Shown here: positions 20,161 to 33,241 of the stretch, in pieces
Numbering within the stretch: the first letter of the stretch is position 1
How the letters are laid out: each line of letters begins with the position of its first letter
DNA from: Rhodanobacter denitrificans
Lineage (GTDB): Bacteria > Pseudomonadota > Gammaproteobacteria > Xanthomonadales > Rhodanobacteraceae
Assembly: GCA_003241385.1 (NCBI GenBank)
Contig: QFPO01000015.1
Span: 8,228 to 72,227 of the forward strand
Length of the DNA: 64,000 bases
Direction: 5' to 3'
The notes under the pieces: model-generated
Told to the model about the DNA's origin: nothing
Databases searched by the model: none
The model's input: only the letters and a program-made list of their open reading frames with translations
Position numbers and translations under genes: made by a program

Positions 20161-20814
20161 TCAGAGCGCCGCACCCGGTCCGTCCGGCAGCAGGCCGTGG
20201 GCGATTGCATAGCGATGCATGTCGAGCGAACTGCCCAGACCGGTCTTCTTGCGGATCGAGGTCTGGTAGTTGGCGGCGGTCTTGAAGCTCATGCGCCCCT
20301 GCGCGGCGATCTCCTCCACGCTGAGTCCGCGCGCGAGCAGCAGGAAGATGTCGAGCTCGCGCGCGCTGAGCGCGAGATGGGCCAGCGGTACGCGCCGGCT
20401 CTTGTGCCGGATTTCCTCCTCGAGGCTTTCGGACAGGCTGCGCTCGCCGGCTGCGATGTCGCGCACCGCGCCGACCAGCGCTTCGGGCGGGCTGTTCTTG
20501 GTCAGATAGCCGCGTGCGCCCAGCCGCATCGCCTGCGCCGCCAGGGCCGGACTCTCGTGCATCGTGAACACCAGCACCTGCAGATGCGGCGCACGCGCCC
20601 GCAGGCGCTGCAGCGTCTCCATGCCGGCGCGGCCGGGCATCGACAGGTCGAGGATCAGGATGTCGGCCGGATGCGCGGTCAGCCATTCGCAGGCGCTGTC
20701 GCCGTCGCCGAACTCGGCGACGACCTCGATGCCGTCCTCGAGCTCGAGCAGGCGGCGATAGCCGGTGCGGACCACGGCATGGTCGTCGGCGATGGCGATT
20801 CTCAGGGCGGACAT
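20161..20814 (-). CDS. NarL/FixJ-family response regulator
   Basis: This 217-residue regulator has a receiver domain (acidic pocket ADDH, phospho-acceptor Asp in DILILDLSMPG, Lys in YLTKNS) and a LuxR-type helix-turn-helix (LSARELDIFLLLARGLSVEEIA, then SFKTAANYQTSIRKK). It is the obvious partner of the adjacent HisKA_3 kinase, although it is encoded on the opposite strand. Two GGGAA-N3-TTCCC palindromes lie about 115 and 260 nt upstream of its start, and a third lies at the receptor/kinase promoter. Autoregulation and control of the receptor are therefore plausible inferences. Confidence 0.93.
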   Translation of the reverse strand: MSALRIAIADDHAVVRTGYRRLLELEDGIEVVAEFGDGDSACEWLTAHPADILILDLSMPGRAGMETLQRLRARAPHLQVLVFTMHESPALAAQAMRLGARGYLTKNSPPEALVGAVRDIAAGERSLSESLEEEIRHKSRRVPLAHLALSARELDIFLLLARGLSVEEIAAQGRMSFKTAANYQTSIRKKTGLGSSLDMHRYAIAHGLLPDGPGAAL

Positions 20815-20922
20815 GCGCGCCCCCGTCGTGTAGAGGAGAGGCGATTGTCCGGACGCGTTCGCACAGCGACAACCGGGCCTTGCATCGGTCGTGATGCGGC
20901 CGGCGAAGTGCTGCGATGCGGC

Positions 20923-20935
20923 GGGAAAAATTCCC
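20923..20935. promoter_or_regulatory. Candidate operator GGGAA-AAA-TTCCC (site A)
   Basis: This is a perfect pair of 5-nt arms with a 3-nt centre, extended by C and G to 15 nt. It lies 109 nt upstream of the response regulator start. Together with site B and two hairpins it accounts for most of the 371-nt gap 20815-21185. Confidence 0.55.
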
Positions 20936-21066
20936 GATCTGGTGCGGCGTGGTGGCGGGCTCTGGAAGGGCGACGGTTTTCGCGGGCGATGTGTCGCGGT
21001 TCGTGCACGATCCGAAGATTAGCCTGGCAACCGATGAAGAAAGCCGTGATCGCTACTCAGGCGGTT

Positions 21067-21079
21067 GGGAAAATTTCCC
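21067..21079. promoter_or_regulatory. Candidate operator GGGAA-AAT-TTCCC (site B)
   Basis: This is a perfect inverted repeat with the same spacing as site A, 144 nt away. It lies upstream of the response regulator, beyond the hairpins that follow the VOC gene. Confidence 0.55.
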
Positions 21080-21096
21080 GACCGCGCCGCGTAGCC

Positions 21097-21125
21097 GACC
21101 CGCCCCGAGTGCTGCGGGGCGGGTC
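21097..21125 (-). terminator. Second hairpin after the VOC gene
   Basis: GACCCGCCCCG and its perfect complement enclose a 7-nt loop, an 11-bp stem. It lies beyond the first hairpin at 21142 and may form a tandem terminator. Confidence 0.5.
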
Positions 21126-21141
21126 ATCGATGTCGCGTGAT

Positions 21142-21179
21142 CGGTCGCGGCGCGCGGCGATCGCCGCGCGCTGCGACCG
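21142..21179 (-). terminator. Long hairpin directly after the VOC gene
   Basis: The two arms 21142-21158 and 21163-21179 form 17 pairs (one G-T) around GATC. The hairpin begins 6 nt beyond the VOC stop codon and is the best terminator candidate for the adhC-VOC transcript. Confidence 0.6.
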
Positions 21180-21185
21180 GGTGCC

Positions 21186-21584
21186 TCAGACGAACGTGTA
21201 CGTGCAGACCTTGTTGCCGGCCGGATCGCGCAGGTACGCCGCATACGCCCCCGGCAGATGACCGCGCGGACCGGGCTTGCCTTCGTCGCTGCCGCCGTTG
21301 GCCAGGCCGGCCGCGTGGAACGCATCGACCTCGGCCGTGCTCTTCGCCGCGAAGCCGATCGTCACGCCGTTGCTCGAGGCTGCCTCGCCGTTGCCGGGGC
21401 GCGCGATGATGAAGGCCGGCTTGTCACGGCCGTAGAGGATCCAGCCGTTGCCGAACGGACCCAGGTTCTTGACGCCGAGCGCGCCGAGGGCCGCATCGTA
21501 GAACGCGACGGACTTGTTCATGTCGGCGGCGCCGATGAAGACGTGCGAGAAGACGCCGTCGCCGGAGATGACGGGGTTTGCCAT
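21186..21584 (-). CDS. VOC (glyoxalase/bleomycin-resistance) family protein
   Basis: This 132-residue protein has the beta-alpha-beta-beta-beta modules of the vicinal oxygen chelate fold, visible as FSHVFIGAADMNKSVAFYDAALGALG at the start and YAAYLRDPAGNKVCTY at the end. Family members bind a metal and act as lyases, dioxygenases or antibiotic binders; no specific reaction can be assigned. The start at 21584 has a strong AAGGAG ribosome-binding site. It follows adhC by 96 nt on the same strand, so it may act on glutathione adducts, but that is inference. Confidence 0.88.
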   Translation of the reverse strand: MANPVISGDGVFSHVFIGAADMNKSVAFYDAALGALGVKNLGPFGNGWILYGRDKPAFIIARPGNGEAASSNGVTIGFAAKSTAEVDAFHAAGLANGGSDEGKPGPRGHLPGAYAAYLRDPAGNKVCTYTFV

Positions 21585-21680
21585 AGAGAACTCCTTCGGG
21601 TTGTAGATTGGAATGGATCGCCACACCGCGGTTTCCGGCGACGCCCGTCTTGCACGGCGCCGGAAGACCCATGGACCTGC

Positions 21681-22793
21681 TCAGTACTTGATCACCGAGC
21701 GGATGACCTTGCCGTCGTGCATCAGGTGGAAGGCTTCGTTGATCTCCTCGAGCGGCAGGACCTCGGTGACGAACTCGTCGATCTTGATCTCGCCGGCGAG
21801 ATAGCGGTCGACGTAGCCCGGCAGCTGCGAGCGGCCCTTGACGCCGCCGAATGCCGAGCCGCGCCAGACGCGTCCGGTCACGAGCTGGAACGGCCGCGTC
21901 GAGATCTCCTGGCCGGCACCGGCCACGCCGATGATCACCGACTCGCCCCAACCCTTGTGGCAGCACTCCAGCGCTGAGCGCATCACGTTGACATTGCCGA
22001 TGCACTCGAACGAGAAGTCGACGCCGCCGTCGGTCAGGTCGACGATGACCTGCTGGATCGGCGTGTCGGGGTAGTCCTTCGGATTGACGAAGTCGGTCGC
22101 GCCGAGCGCCTTGGCCATGTCCCACTTCGACGGGTTGGTGTCGACCGCGATGATCCGCGAGGCCTTGGCCATGACCGCGCCCTGCACGCACGACAGGCCG
22201 ATGCCGCCGAGGCCGAACACCGCGACGGTGTCGCCGGGCTTGACCTTGGCGGTGTTGAGCACGGCGCCGATGCCGGTGGTGACGCCGCAGCCGAGCAGGC
22301 AGACCTTGTCGAGCGGCGCGGCCGGATTGATCTTGGCCAGCGCGATCTCCGGGAGCACCGTGTACTCGGAGAACGTGCTGGTGCCCATGTAGTGCAGGAT
22401 CGGCTTGCCCTGATACGAGAAGCGCGAGGTGCCGTCCGGCATCAGACCCTTGCCCTGGGTCGCGCGGATCGCCTGGCACAGATTGGTCTTGCCGGACAGG
22501 CAGAACTTGCAGGCGCCGCATTCGGGCGTGTACAGCGGAATCACGTGGTCACCCGGCTTGACGCTGGTCACGCCGGCGCCGACCTCGCGCACGATGCCGC
22601 CGCCCTCGTGGCCGAGGACGACCGGGAACAGACCTTCCGGGTCCGCGCCGGACAGTGTGAAGGCGTCGGTATGACACACGCCGGTGGCGACGATCTGCAC
22701 CAGTACTTCGCCGGCGCGCGGGCCGGCCAGGTCGATTTCCTCGATCTGGAGATCTTTACCGGCCTCCCAGGCCACCGCGGCTCTTGTCTTCAT
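21681..22793 (-). CDS. adhC: S-(hydroxymethyl)glutathione dehydrogenase / class III alcohol dehydrogenase
   Basis: The enzyme oxidises the glutathione adduct of formaldehyde to S-formylglutathione with NAD and also reduces S-nitrosoglutathione. The 370-residue protein has the catalytic zinc Cys in CHTDAFTLSGADPEG, the conserved LGHEGGGIV, the structural-zinc cluster CGACKFCLSGKTNLC, and the nucleotide loop GLGGIGLS. The start at 22793 (MKTRAAVAWEAG) is the family N-terminus. The usual partner, S-formylglutathione hydrolase, is not next to it; a VOC protein is. A sigma54-like promoter sequence lies upstream. Confidence 0.96.
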   Translation of the reverse strand: MKTRAAVAWEAGKDLQIEEIDLAGPRAGEVLVQIVATGVCHTDAFTLSGADPEGLFPVVLGHEGGGIVREVGAGVTSVKPGDHVIPLYTPECGACKFCLSGKTNLCQAIRATQGKGLMPDGTSRFSYQGKPILHYMGTSTFSEYTVLPEIALAKINPAAPLDKVCLLGCGVTTGIGAVLNTAKVKPGDTVAVFGLGGIGLSCVQGAVMAKASRIIAVDTNPSKWDMAKALGATDFVNPKDYPDTPIQQVIVDLTDGGVDFSFECIGNVNVMRSALECCHKGWGESVIIGVAGAGQEISTRPFQLVTGRVWRGSAFGGVKGRSQLPGYVDRYLAGEIKIDEFVTEVLPLEEINEAFHLMHDGKVIRSVIKY

Positions 22794-22869
22794 TACGTTA
22801 TCGGCTCCGAAATTCTTGACGCGTGAACACACCCAACCAAGCCGGCAATCCGGCTACGGCATTTCCTAC

Positions 22870-22885
22870 AGCACTGGCCGTGCCA
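22870..22885 (-). promoter_or_regulatory. Sigma54-like promoter candidate upstream of adhC
   Basis: Read on the minus strand, TGGCACGGCCAGTGCT fits the -24/-12 pattern TGGCACGrNNNTTGCw with one mismatch (G for the first T of TTGC). The implied start lies about 65 nt before adhC. No upstream activator site was identified. Confidence 0.4.
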
Positions 22886-23185
22886 ACTGAAGCGGTCGGC
22901 CGATAGCTTCGATCGATCAAGGGCTTGAGCGGCACCGGCGGCGGCCCGGCCGGCGCGCGCGGCAGGGGTTGTCTCCGATCCGCGACACTCCGACGGCGCG
23001 ACTGCGCCAGCGCTGGCATGGTTGATCGGACGCCGTGGGCCGGCATCACCGACCGCGCCCGGCCGGCGGTCGTCGGCCGACGAAGGGCGCGTGCGCCGCC
23101 GTATCGCGATCGCGCCCGGCCGGTAGGGGACGGCCTCGTCCGCGCCGCCTTCGTGCCTGGCGGCGGCTGGCGGGCGACGCCGCGG
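22886..23185. other. Intergenic stretch between adhC and gltD
   Basis: This is the rest of the 392-nt gap. No convincing gene, terminator with a T-run or repeat is seen. It must hold any activator sites for adhC and the end of the gltBD transcript. Confidence 0.4.
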
Positions 23186-24606
23186 TCAGAGCAGGGCGTC
23201 GCGGACGCTGATGCCGAGCAGGGCGACGATCGAGCGCGCCGCCTCGCGACCGTCGAGCACGGCGCGCACGACGAGGTCGGCGCCGCGCACGTTGTCGCCG
23301 CCGGCGAACACCTTCGGATGACTGGTCTGGTACGGCAGGCCGGAACCGCCGACGATCAGCCGTCCGCCGGGTTCGGTCGCGATCGCGAAGTCGCCGAGCC
23401 AGGACGGCGGACTCGGCAGGAAGCCGAACGACTGGATCACGACGTCGGCGAGCAGCTCTTCCTCGCTGCCGGGCAAGAGTTCGGGCCGCGCGCGGCCGTG
23501 CCGGCCGGGCACCAGGCGGGTCTCGGCGACGCGCACGCCTCTGACGCCGCCGGCGTCGCCGAGGATCGCCAGCGGCTGGCGGTTGAACCGGAACTGCACG
23601 CCTTCGTCGCGCGCGTTCTTCACTTCCTTGCGCGAGCCGGGCATGTTGGCCTCGTCGCGGCGGTAGACGCAGTCCACGCGCGCGGCGCCGAGCCGCACCG
23701 AGGTGCGCACGCAGTCCATCGCGGTGTCGCCGCCGCCGAGCACGACGACGCGCTTGCCGGCCAGATCCGGCAGCGTCGTGGCGCCGATTTCGGTGCCGAG
23801 CAGGCGGCGCGCATTGGCGATCAGGAAATCCAGCGCCGCGTGCACGCCGGGCAGATCCTGGCCCGGCAGGCCGGCGTCGACGTAGCGGTAGGCACCGGTG
23901 CCGAGGAACACCGCGTCGTAGTCGGCGACCAGCGTGTCGAAGGCGAGGTCGCGCCCGATCTCGATGCCGAGATGGAACTGCACGCCCAGGCCCTCGAGCA
24001 CCTCGCGGCGCTGGCGCACCACGGACTTCTCGAGCTTGAACGGCGGGATGCCGAACGTCAGCAGCCCGCCGATCTCCTCGTAGCGGTCGAACACCTCGAC
24101 CGCGACGCCGGCACGGATCAGCCGGTCCGCGGCGGAGAGGCCGGCCGGACCGGCGCCGACGACCGCGACGCGGCGACCGGTCGGCGCATTGGTGACCTGT
24201 GGGCGCCAGCCGCGCTGCAGCGCCTCGTCGGTGATCACGCGCTCGATCGCGCCGATCGTGACCGCGCCGAAGCCTTCCTCGAGCGTGCAGTCGCCCTCGC
24301 AGAGACGGTCCTGCGGACAGACGCGGCCGCAGATCTCCGGCAGCGGGTTGGTCTCGTGCATCAGCGCGGCCGCGTCCTCGACGCGGCCTTCCTTGACCAG
24401 CTTGAGCCACTGCGGAATGCGGTTGCCGAGCGGGCAGGCCCAGGAGCAGTACGGATTGCCGCAGTCGATGCAGCGCGAGGCCTGGTCGGCCGCGTCGCCG
24501 TTGGCGTAGCTGCCGTTGATCTCGCCGAAGCCGACGATGCGCACCGGCACCGGTACCTCGCGCGGCAGCTCGCGATGGAACTTGAGGAACGGAAAGGTCT
24601 TCTCGC

Positions 24607-24610
<4 letters not shown>
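23186..24610 (-). CDS. gltD: Glutamate synthase (NADPH) small subunit
   Basis: GltD takes electrons from NADPH through FAD and iron-sulfur clusters to the large subunit. The 474-residue protein has the N-terminal Cys clusters (CIDCGNPYCSWACPLG, then CGRVCPQDRLCEGDC), the FAD motif VVGAGPAGLSAAD and the NADPH motif VVLGGGDTAMD. Its ATG overlaps the gltB stop by 4 nt, coupling the two subunits. GltBD converts glutamine and 2-oxoglutarate to two glutamates, the assimilatory half of the GS-GOGAT cycle. Confidence 0.97.
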
Positions 24611-29073
<4,463 letters not shown>

Positions 29074-29307
29074 GTATCGGTCGCTTCCCGAGAGCTTGGA
29101 TGAGGCATCCGCCGGATGCGGTTCCTGGCGATCCGACTAGAGCACAGATGATGCACCGCGTCAAAGCGCCTCATCGGCAAATAGCCGTCCAAACCTGTCG
29201 AGCCGTCGCGGCTGCGGCAGCTTGCCGCGCTGAAGGCGGCGACAGCCCCGCCTTGCGCGCGACGCGAGCGCTGCTCTACGCTGGCCCGATCATTCGGGGA
29301 GATGACG

Positions 29308-30618
29308 ATGCTCGCAGCCTTGGGCCACATCGCGTTCGGCCTGTTCGGCCTGTCCGTCCTGATCGCGATCGCCTGGGCCTTCTCGGCCGACCGGCGCGCG
29401 GTCAACTGGCGGCTGGTCGGCACCGGCGTGGTGCTGCAGATCCTGTTCGCCGCACTGGTGCTGAAGGTGCCGCTGGGCCGCGACCTGTTCCGCGCGATCG
29501 CGACCGGCTTCGTCAACCTGCTCGATTTCGTCCGGGTCGGATCGGAATTCATCTTCGGCAGCTTCATGGACGTGTCGAAGTTCGGCTTCGTCTTCGCGGT
29601 CCAGGTGCTGCCGACAATCATCTTCTTCGCCGCGCTGACCGGCGTGCTGTACCACCTGGGCGTCATGCAGATGATCGTGCGCGGCATGGCCTGGCTGATC
29701 ACCAAGGTCATGAACGTATCGGGCGCCGAGACCACCAGCGTCTGCGCGAGCGTGTTCATCGGCCAGACCGAGGCGCCGCTGACGATCAAGCCGTACATCG
29801 AGCGGATGACCCATTCGGAGCTGATGACGGTCATGATCGGCGGCATGGCGCACATCGCCGGCTCGGTGATGGCGGCCTACGTCGGCCTGCTCGGCGGCGA
29901 CGACAAGGGCCAGCAGCTGTTCTTCGCGACGCATCTGCTGACCGCCAGCATCATGGCGGCGCCGGCGACGCTGATGATCGCCAAGATCCTGATGCCCGAG
30001 ACGCAGGAGCCGCTGACGCGCGGCACGGTCAAGCTCGACGTCGAGAAGACCACCGCCAACGTGATCGACGCGGCCGCGACCGGCGCTGCCGACGGCCTGC
30101 GCCTCGCGCTCAACGTCGGCGCGATGCTGCTCGCGTTCATCGCGCTGATCGCGCTGCTCAACGCGCCGTTCCAGTGGTTCGGCGCGCACGCCTGGGGCGA
30201 TGCCGGTTCGATCAACGGCTGGCTCAGCGCGCAGGCCGGCCGCGAGGTCGAGCTGTCGCTGCAGACGCTGTTCGGCTGGATCCTCGCGCCGGTGGCCTGG
30301 CTGATCGGCGTGCCGTGGCAGGACGCGACCCTGGTCGGCAGCTTCATCGGCCAGAAGGTCGTCATCAACGAGTTCGTCGCCTACGTCGACATGGCGCGCC
30401 ATCTGCCCGACATGACCGAGCAGGGACGCCTGATCGCGACCTATGCGCTGTGCGGCTTCGCGAACTTTTCGTCGATCGCGATCCAGATCGGCGGCATCGG
30501 CGGACTGGCGCCGAATCGGCGCGCCGATCTGGCCCGGTTCGGCCTGAAGGCCGTGCTCGGCGGCTCGCTGGCGACGTTCATGACCGCGACGATCGCCGGC
30601 GTGCTGAGCCATCTGTGA
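29308..30618 (+). CDS. Concentrative nucleoside transporter (NupC/CNT family)
   Basis: CNT transporters import nucleosides with protons or sodium across the inner membrane. The 436-residue protein has eight or more hydrophobic segments and the family motifs GQTEAPLTIKPYIERMTHSEL and KVVINEFVAY, which form the nucleoside and cation sites; GFANFSSIAIQIGG is also conserved. The ATG at 29308 is preferred over the ATG at 29302 because the GGGGAG ribosome-binding site ends at 29301 and would leave no spacer for the earlier codon. It diverges from gltB across a 234-nt gap. Specificity (pyrimidine or purine) cannot be told. Confidence 0.93.
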   Translation: MLAALGHIAFGLFGLSVLIAIAWAFSADRRAVNWRLVGTGVVLQILFAALVLKVPLGRDLFRAIATGFVNLLDFVRVGSEFIFGSFMDVSKFGFVFAVQVLPTIIFFAALTGVLYHLGVMQMIVRGMAWLITKVMNVSGAETTSVCASVFIGQTEAPLTIKPYIERMTHSELMTVMIGGMAHIAGSVMAAYVGLLGGDDKGQQLFFATHLLTASIMAAPATLMIAKILMPETQEPLTRGTVKLDVEKTTANVIDAAATGAADGLRLALNVGAMLLAFIALIALLNAPFQWFGAHAWGDAGSINGWLSAQAGREVELSLQTLFGWILAPVAWLIGVPWQDATLVGSFIGQKVVINEFVAYVDMARHLPDMTEQGRLIATYALCGFANFSSIAIQIGGIGGLAPNRRADLARFGLKAVLGGSLATFMTATIAGVLSHL

Positions 30619-30765
30619 GGCGATCATCGGATCGCGCATCGATGCGTGGCAGCGGCGCGCGCGGCGCCGCACGGTGTGCGTGAGCCGCGCGTGCAAGCGA
30701 ACGGATCGTATCGCGGCGGAATCCCGGCCCGAAGGTCCGGATCGGGCTGACGCGCCGGGCGCCGC

Positions 30766-32472
30766 TCAGCGTTTCGGCGGATCGAAGCCGTCGGCGAAGA
30801 TCACCGGATCGGTCACGAGGACCGTCATCCGGGCGACGTCGCTGCCACCGCGATCGTCGCTGACGCGCACCCCGACGCGGTGCTCGCCCGGCGTTTCGAA
30901 CGCTGCGCTGGCCTCGAGGCCGGTGCCGTCGTCGAAGGCGCCGTCGTCGTCGAGATCCCAGGCGACGTCGAGCGTGTCGCCCGTGTCGAGGTCGACGCTG
31001 TTGGCGGCGCTGAAGCCGACCGTGCGCGGTTCGCCGGCGTAGGTCTGGCCGGCCGCGAGCGCGATCGCGGCGGACGGTGCGAGATTCGGCTGGCCCGGAT
31101 CGAGGTTGTAGGACACGCGCGTCAGACGGCCTTCGCCGACGTTGAGAAAGAACAGATCGCCGCCGGGACCGGTCATCAGGTCGACCGCCAGGCTGCTGCC
31201 GCCGTCGGCGAACAGCGGTGCGGTCCCGTCGGCCGGCGCGTCGGGCAGGCCGTCACCGTCGCCGTCCTTGATCACGCGGATGCGGTTGGCGTTGTAGTCG
31301 GCGAAGAACAGCGCGCCGGCATAGTCGGCCGGATAGCCGCCGCCCTGATAGAACGCCAGTCCGCTGATCGCATTGCTGCCGGTGTGCGCATAGGCGTACC
31401 AGGGCGCGGTCACCGGCGTGCGTCCGCCGCTGTCGTCGCCGCCGTAGAGCGTCGTGCAGATCGGGCGCGCGGCGTACAGCGTGTTGTGCAGGCGCCCCTC
31501 GAAGCACGGCCAGCCGAAGTTGCGCAGCGCCGCGTCCGGGCCGACCGCCGGCAGCACGTTGATCTCCTCCCAGGTATTGGCGCCGACGTCGCCGATCCAG
31601 ACCTCGCTGGTGCCCGGGCGGATCGTGAAGCGGAACGGATTGCGCAGGCCGTAGGCGATGATGCGCGCGGCCTGCGCGTCGGCACCGCGCGGTGGCGCCA
31701 GCGGATTGCCGGGCGCGGCCGCGCCGGTCGCCGGGTCGACGCGCACGATCGTGCCGTTGAGCCAGACGCGGTCGGTGTAGGCCTCGGCGATTTCCAGTCC
31801 CTGCGCGCGCAGCGCGCCGCCCTGATTGGCCGGCGAGCGCCGGTCCGGCCAGGCCGGATTGCCGTGCTGGCCCCAGTCGCCCCAGTTGTAGCTGGCGCCG
31901 TCGCCGCCCCCGGCGTACAGATAGCCGTCGGCGCCGAAATGGACGCTGCCGATCGAATGGCTCGGAAACTGCTGGAACCAGTCCTCGATCAGGACCTGGG
32001 TCGCGACCGCCTTGCCGTCGACGATCGTCAGCCGGTCGAGCCGTCCCGACACGACGCAGCCGCCGCCCTGGCTGGTCGCGCCGGGCGGGTTCGGGCAGTT
32101 GGCGAGCGGCCAGCGCGGCGGACGATCGTCGAACAGGCCGCCGTTGTGCGTGTAGAGCACGTAGAGGTACGGCCGCTCCGGAAAATGCGGATCGAGCGCG
32201 AGGCCGAGCAGGCCGCGGTCGTGGTAATCGTGCACGTCCGCGCCGACGTCGGCGACGAGTTGCGGCGTCGTGTCGAGCAGATTGTCGAAGACGCGGATGC
32301 GCCCGCTCTTCTCGGCGATGTAGATGCGACCGTCGTGCGCGAAGCGCGCCTGCGTCGGCGTCGACAGGCCGGTCAGCACGTGCGTCTGACGAAAGCCGCT
32401 CGGATAGGTCTGCGCGCACGCGACCGCGGGCGCGAGGGCCAGCAGCACGGCGACGGAAGGTTGGGACTTCAT
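30766..32472 (-). CDS. Secreted PQQ-dependent sugar dehydrogenase-like protein with PKD domain and FADGFD tail
   Basis: This 568-residue exported protein has a signal peptide (cleavage near AVACA, residue 20), a six-bladed beta-propeller of the soluble glucose/sorbosone dehydrogenase type (GLLGLALDPHFPERPYLYV, HSIGSVHFGADGYLY, then NPFRFTIRPGTSEVWIGDVG), and a PKD-like Ig domain (about residues 455-545; AWDLDDDGAFDDGTG). It ends VIFADGFDPPKR. The propeller family oxidises sugars with PQQ, but activity here is unproven. The C-terminal FADGFD wording recalls tails common on exported proteins of Rhodanobacteraceae. No PQQ synthesis genes lie in the window. Confidence 0.87.
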   Translation of the reverse strand: MKSQPSVAVLLALAPAVACAQTYPSGFRQTHVLTGLSTPTQARFAHDGRIYIAEKSGRIRVFDNLLDTTPQLVADVGADVHDYHDRGLLGLALDPHFPERPYLYVLYTHNGGLFDDRPPRWPLANCPNPPGATSQGGGCVVSGRLDRLTIVDGKAVATQVLIEDWFQQFPSHSIGSVHFGADGYLYAGGGDGASYNWGDWGQHGNPAWPDRRSPANQGGALRAQGLEIAEAYTDRVWLNGTIVRVDPATGAAAPGNPLAPPRGADAQAARIIAYGLRNPFRFTIRPGTSEVWIGDVGANTWEEINVLPAVGPDAALRNFGWPCFEGRLHNTLYAARPICTTLYGGDDSGGRTPVTAPWYAYAHTGSNAISGLAFYQGGGYPADYAGALFFADYNANRIRVIKDGDGDGLPDAPADGTAPLFADGGSSLAVDLMTGPGGDLFFLNVGEGRLTRVSYNLDPGQPNLAPSAAIALAAGQTYAGEPRTVGFSAANSVDLDTGDTLDVAWDLDDDGAFDDGTGLEASAAFETPGEHRVGVRVSDDRGGSDVARMTVLVTDPVIFADGFDPPKR

Positions 32473-32588
32473 CGGACGGACACCGGCTCGGAGCGGCCGA
32501 TTCTCACGCGGCGGCGCGCCGGAGGGAAGGGCGCAGCGCACACCCGGTCGGGCAGTGCGGACAAGCGGCCGCGACGCAGCTCGATCCG

Positions 32589-33239
32589 CTAGAGGTCCTC
32601 GGCGAGCAGGGTTTCGACCGCGGCCAGCGAGGCCCGCTGCATCGGGCCGCCGCCGATGCGGTCGAGCGGCGCCTGGCGGCGCCGCGCGTACGGCAGGATC
32701 GTCAGATCGATCGCCGCATCGCCGGCGTCGAAGCGGACCACCGGGCAATCCAGATCGTGCGTGCCGTCCAGACGCAGGCGGCGCTGCTGCTGGTCGAAGT
32801 CGATGCCGTGCTCGCGCAGCCGCATCAGGACCTCGGCCGGATCGTCGGCGTGCAGGTGCAGGCAGACCGCCGAATAGGCATCGGCGGTGCCTTCGAGCAC
32901 GGCGCCGACCAGGCGCGGCTCGAACGGCGCGAAGAAGCGCAGCGCCTCGACCGCCGCCGTGCGCAGCCGGCGCAGCACGAGCGGCTGCGAATCGGCCTGG
33001 AACAGGCGCTGGTGTTCGCGCAGCGCGTCCTGGACCTCGGCATTGCTCGGCAGGCCGGTCTCCTCGGTGATGCCCAGGCGCAGGCCGGCCTTGCGCTTGG
33101 CCTGGCCGAAATCGCGCAGGCCGCTCTCGGCCATCAGGCGCGCGGCCTCCACCGCGATCGTACGTCGCAGATCGGTGCGTCGGGGATCGCCGTGACCGGG
33201 CGCCGGCGCGCGCGAGCGGGAGGAGGAGCGGCGCGACAT
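32589..33239 (-). CDS. Conserved hypothetical protein downstream of ponA
   Basis: I do not recognise this 216-residue protein with certainty. The N-terminus is Ser/Arg-rich and basic (MSRRSSSRSRAP). The centre (AAVEALRFFAPFEPRLVGAVLEGTADAYSAV) and the later CPVVRFDAGDAAIDLTILPY look like a small alpha-beta domain with acidic residues, faintly reminiscent of nucleotidyltransferases. No signal peptide is present, so it is cytosolic. It starts 2 nt after the ponA stop and must be cotranslated with it, which suggests a link with envelope synthesis. Confidence 0.7.
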   Translation of the reverse strand: MSRRSSSRSRAPAPGHGDPRRTDLRRTIAVEAARLMAESGLRDFGQAKRKAGLRLGITEETGLPSNAEVQDALREHQRLFQADSQPLVLRRLRTAAVEALRFFAPFEPRLVGAVLEGTADAYSAVCLHLHADDPAEVLMRLREHGIDFDQQQRRLRLDGTHDLDCPVVRFDAGDAAIDLTILPYARRRQAPLDRIGGGPMQRASLAAVETLLAEDL

Positions 33240-33241
33240 CG

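Noticed and set aside
29105..29119. GCATCC/GGATGC hairpin in the gltB leader as a riboswitch
   Set aside because: A 6-bp stem alone does not match any known riboswitch architecture.
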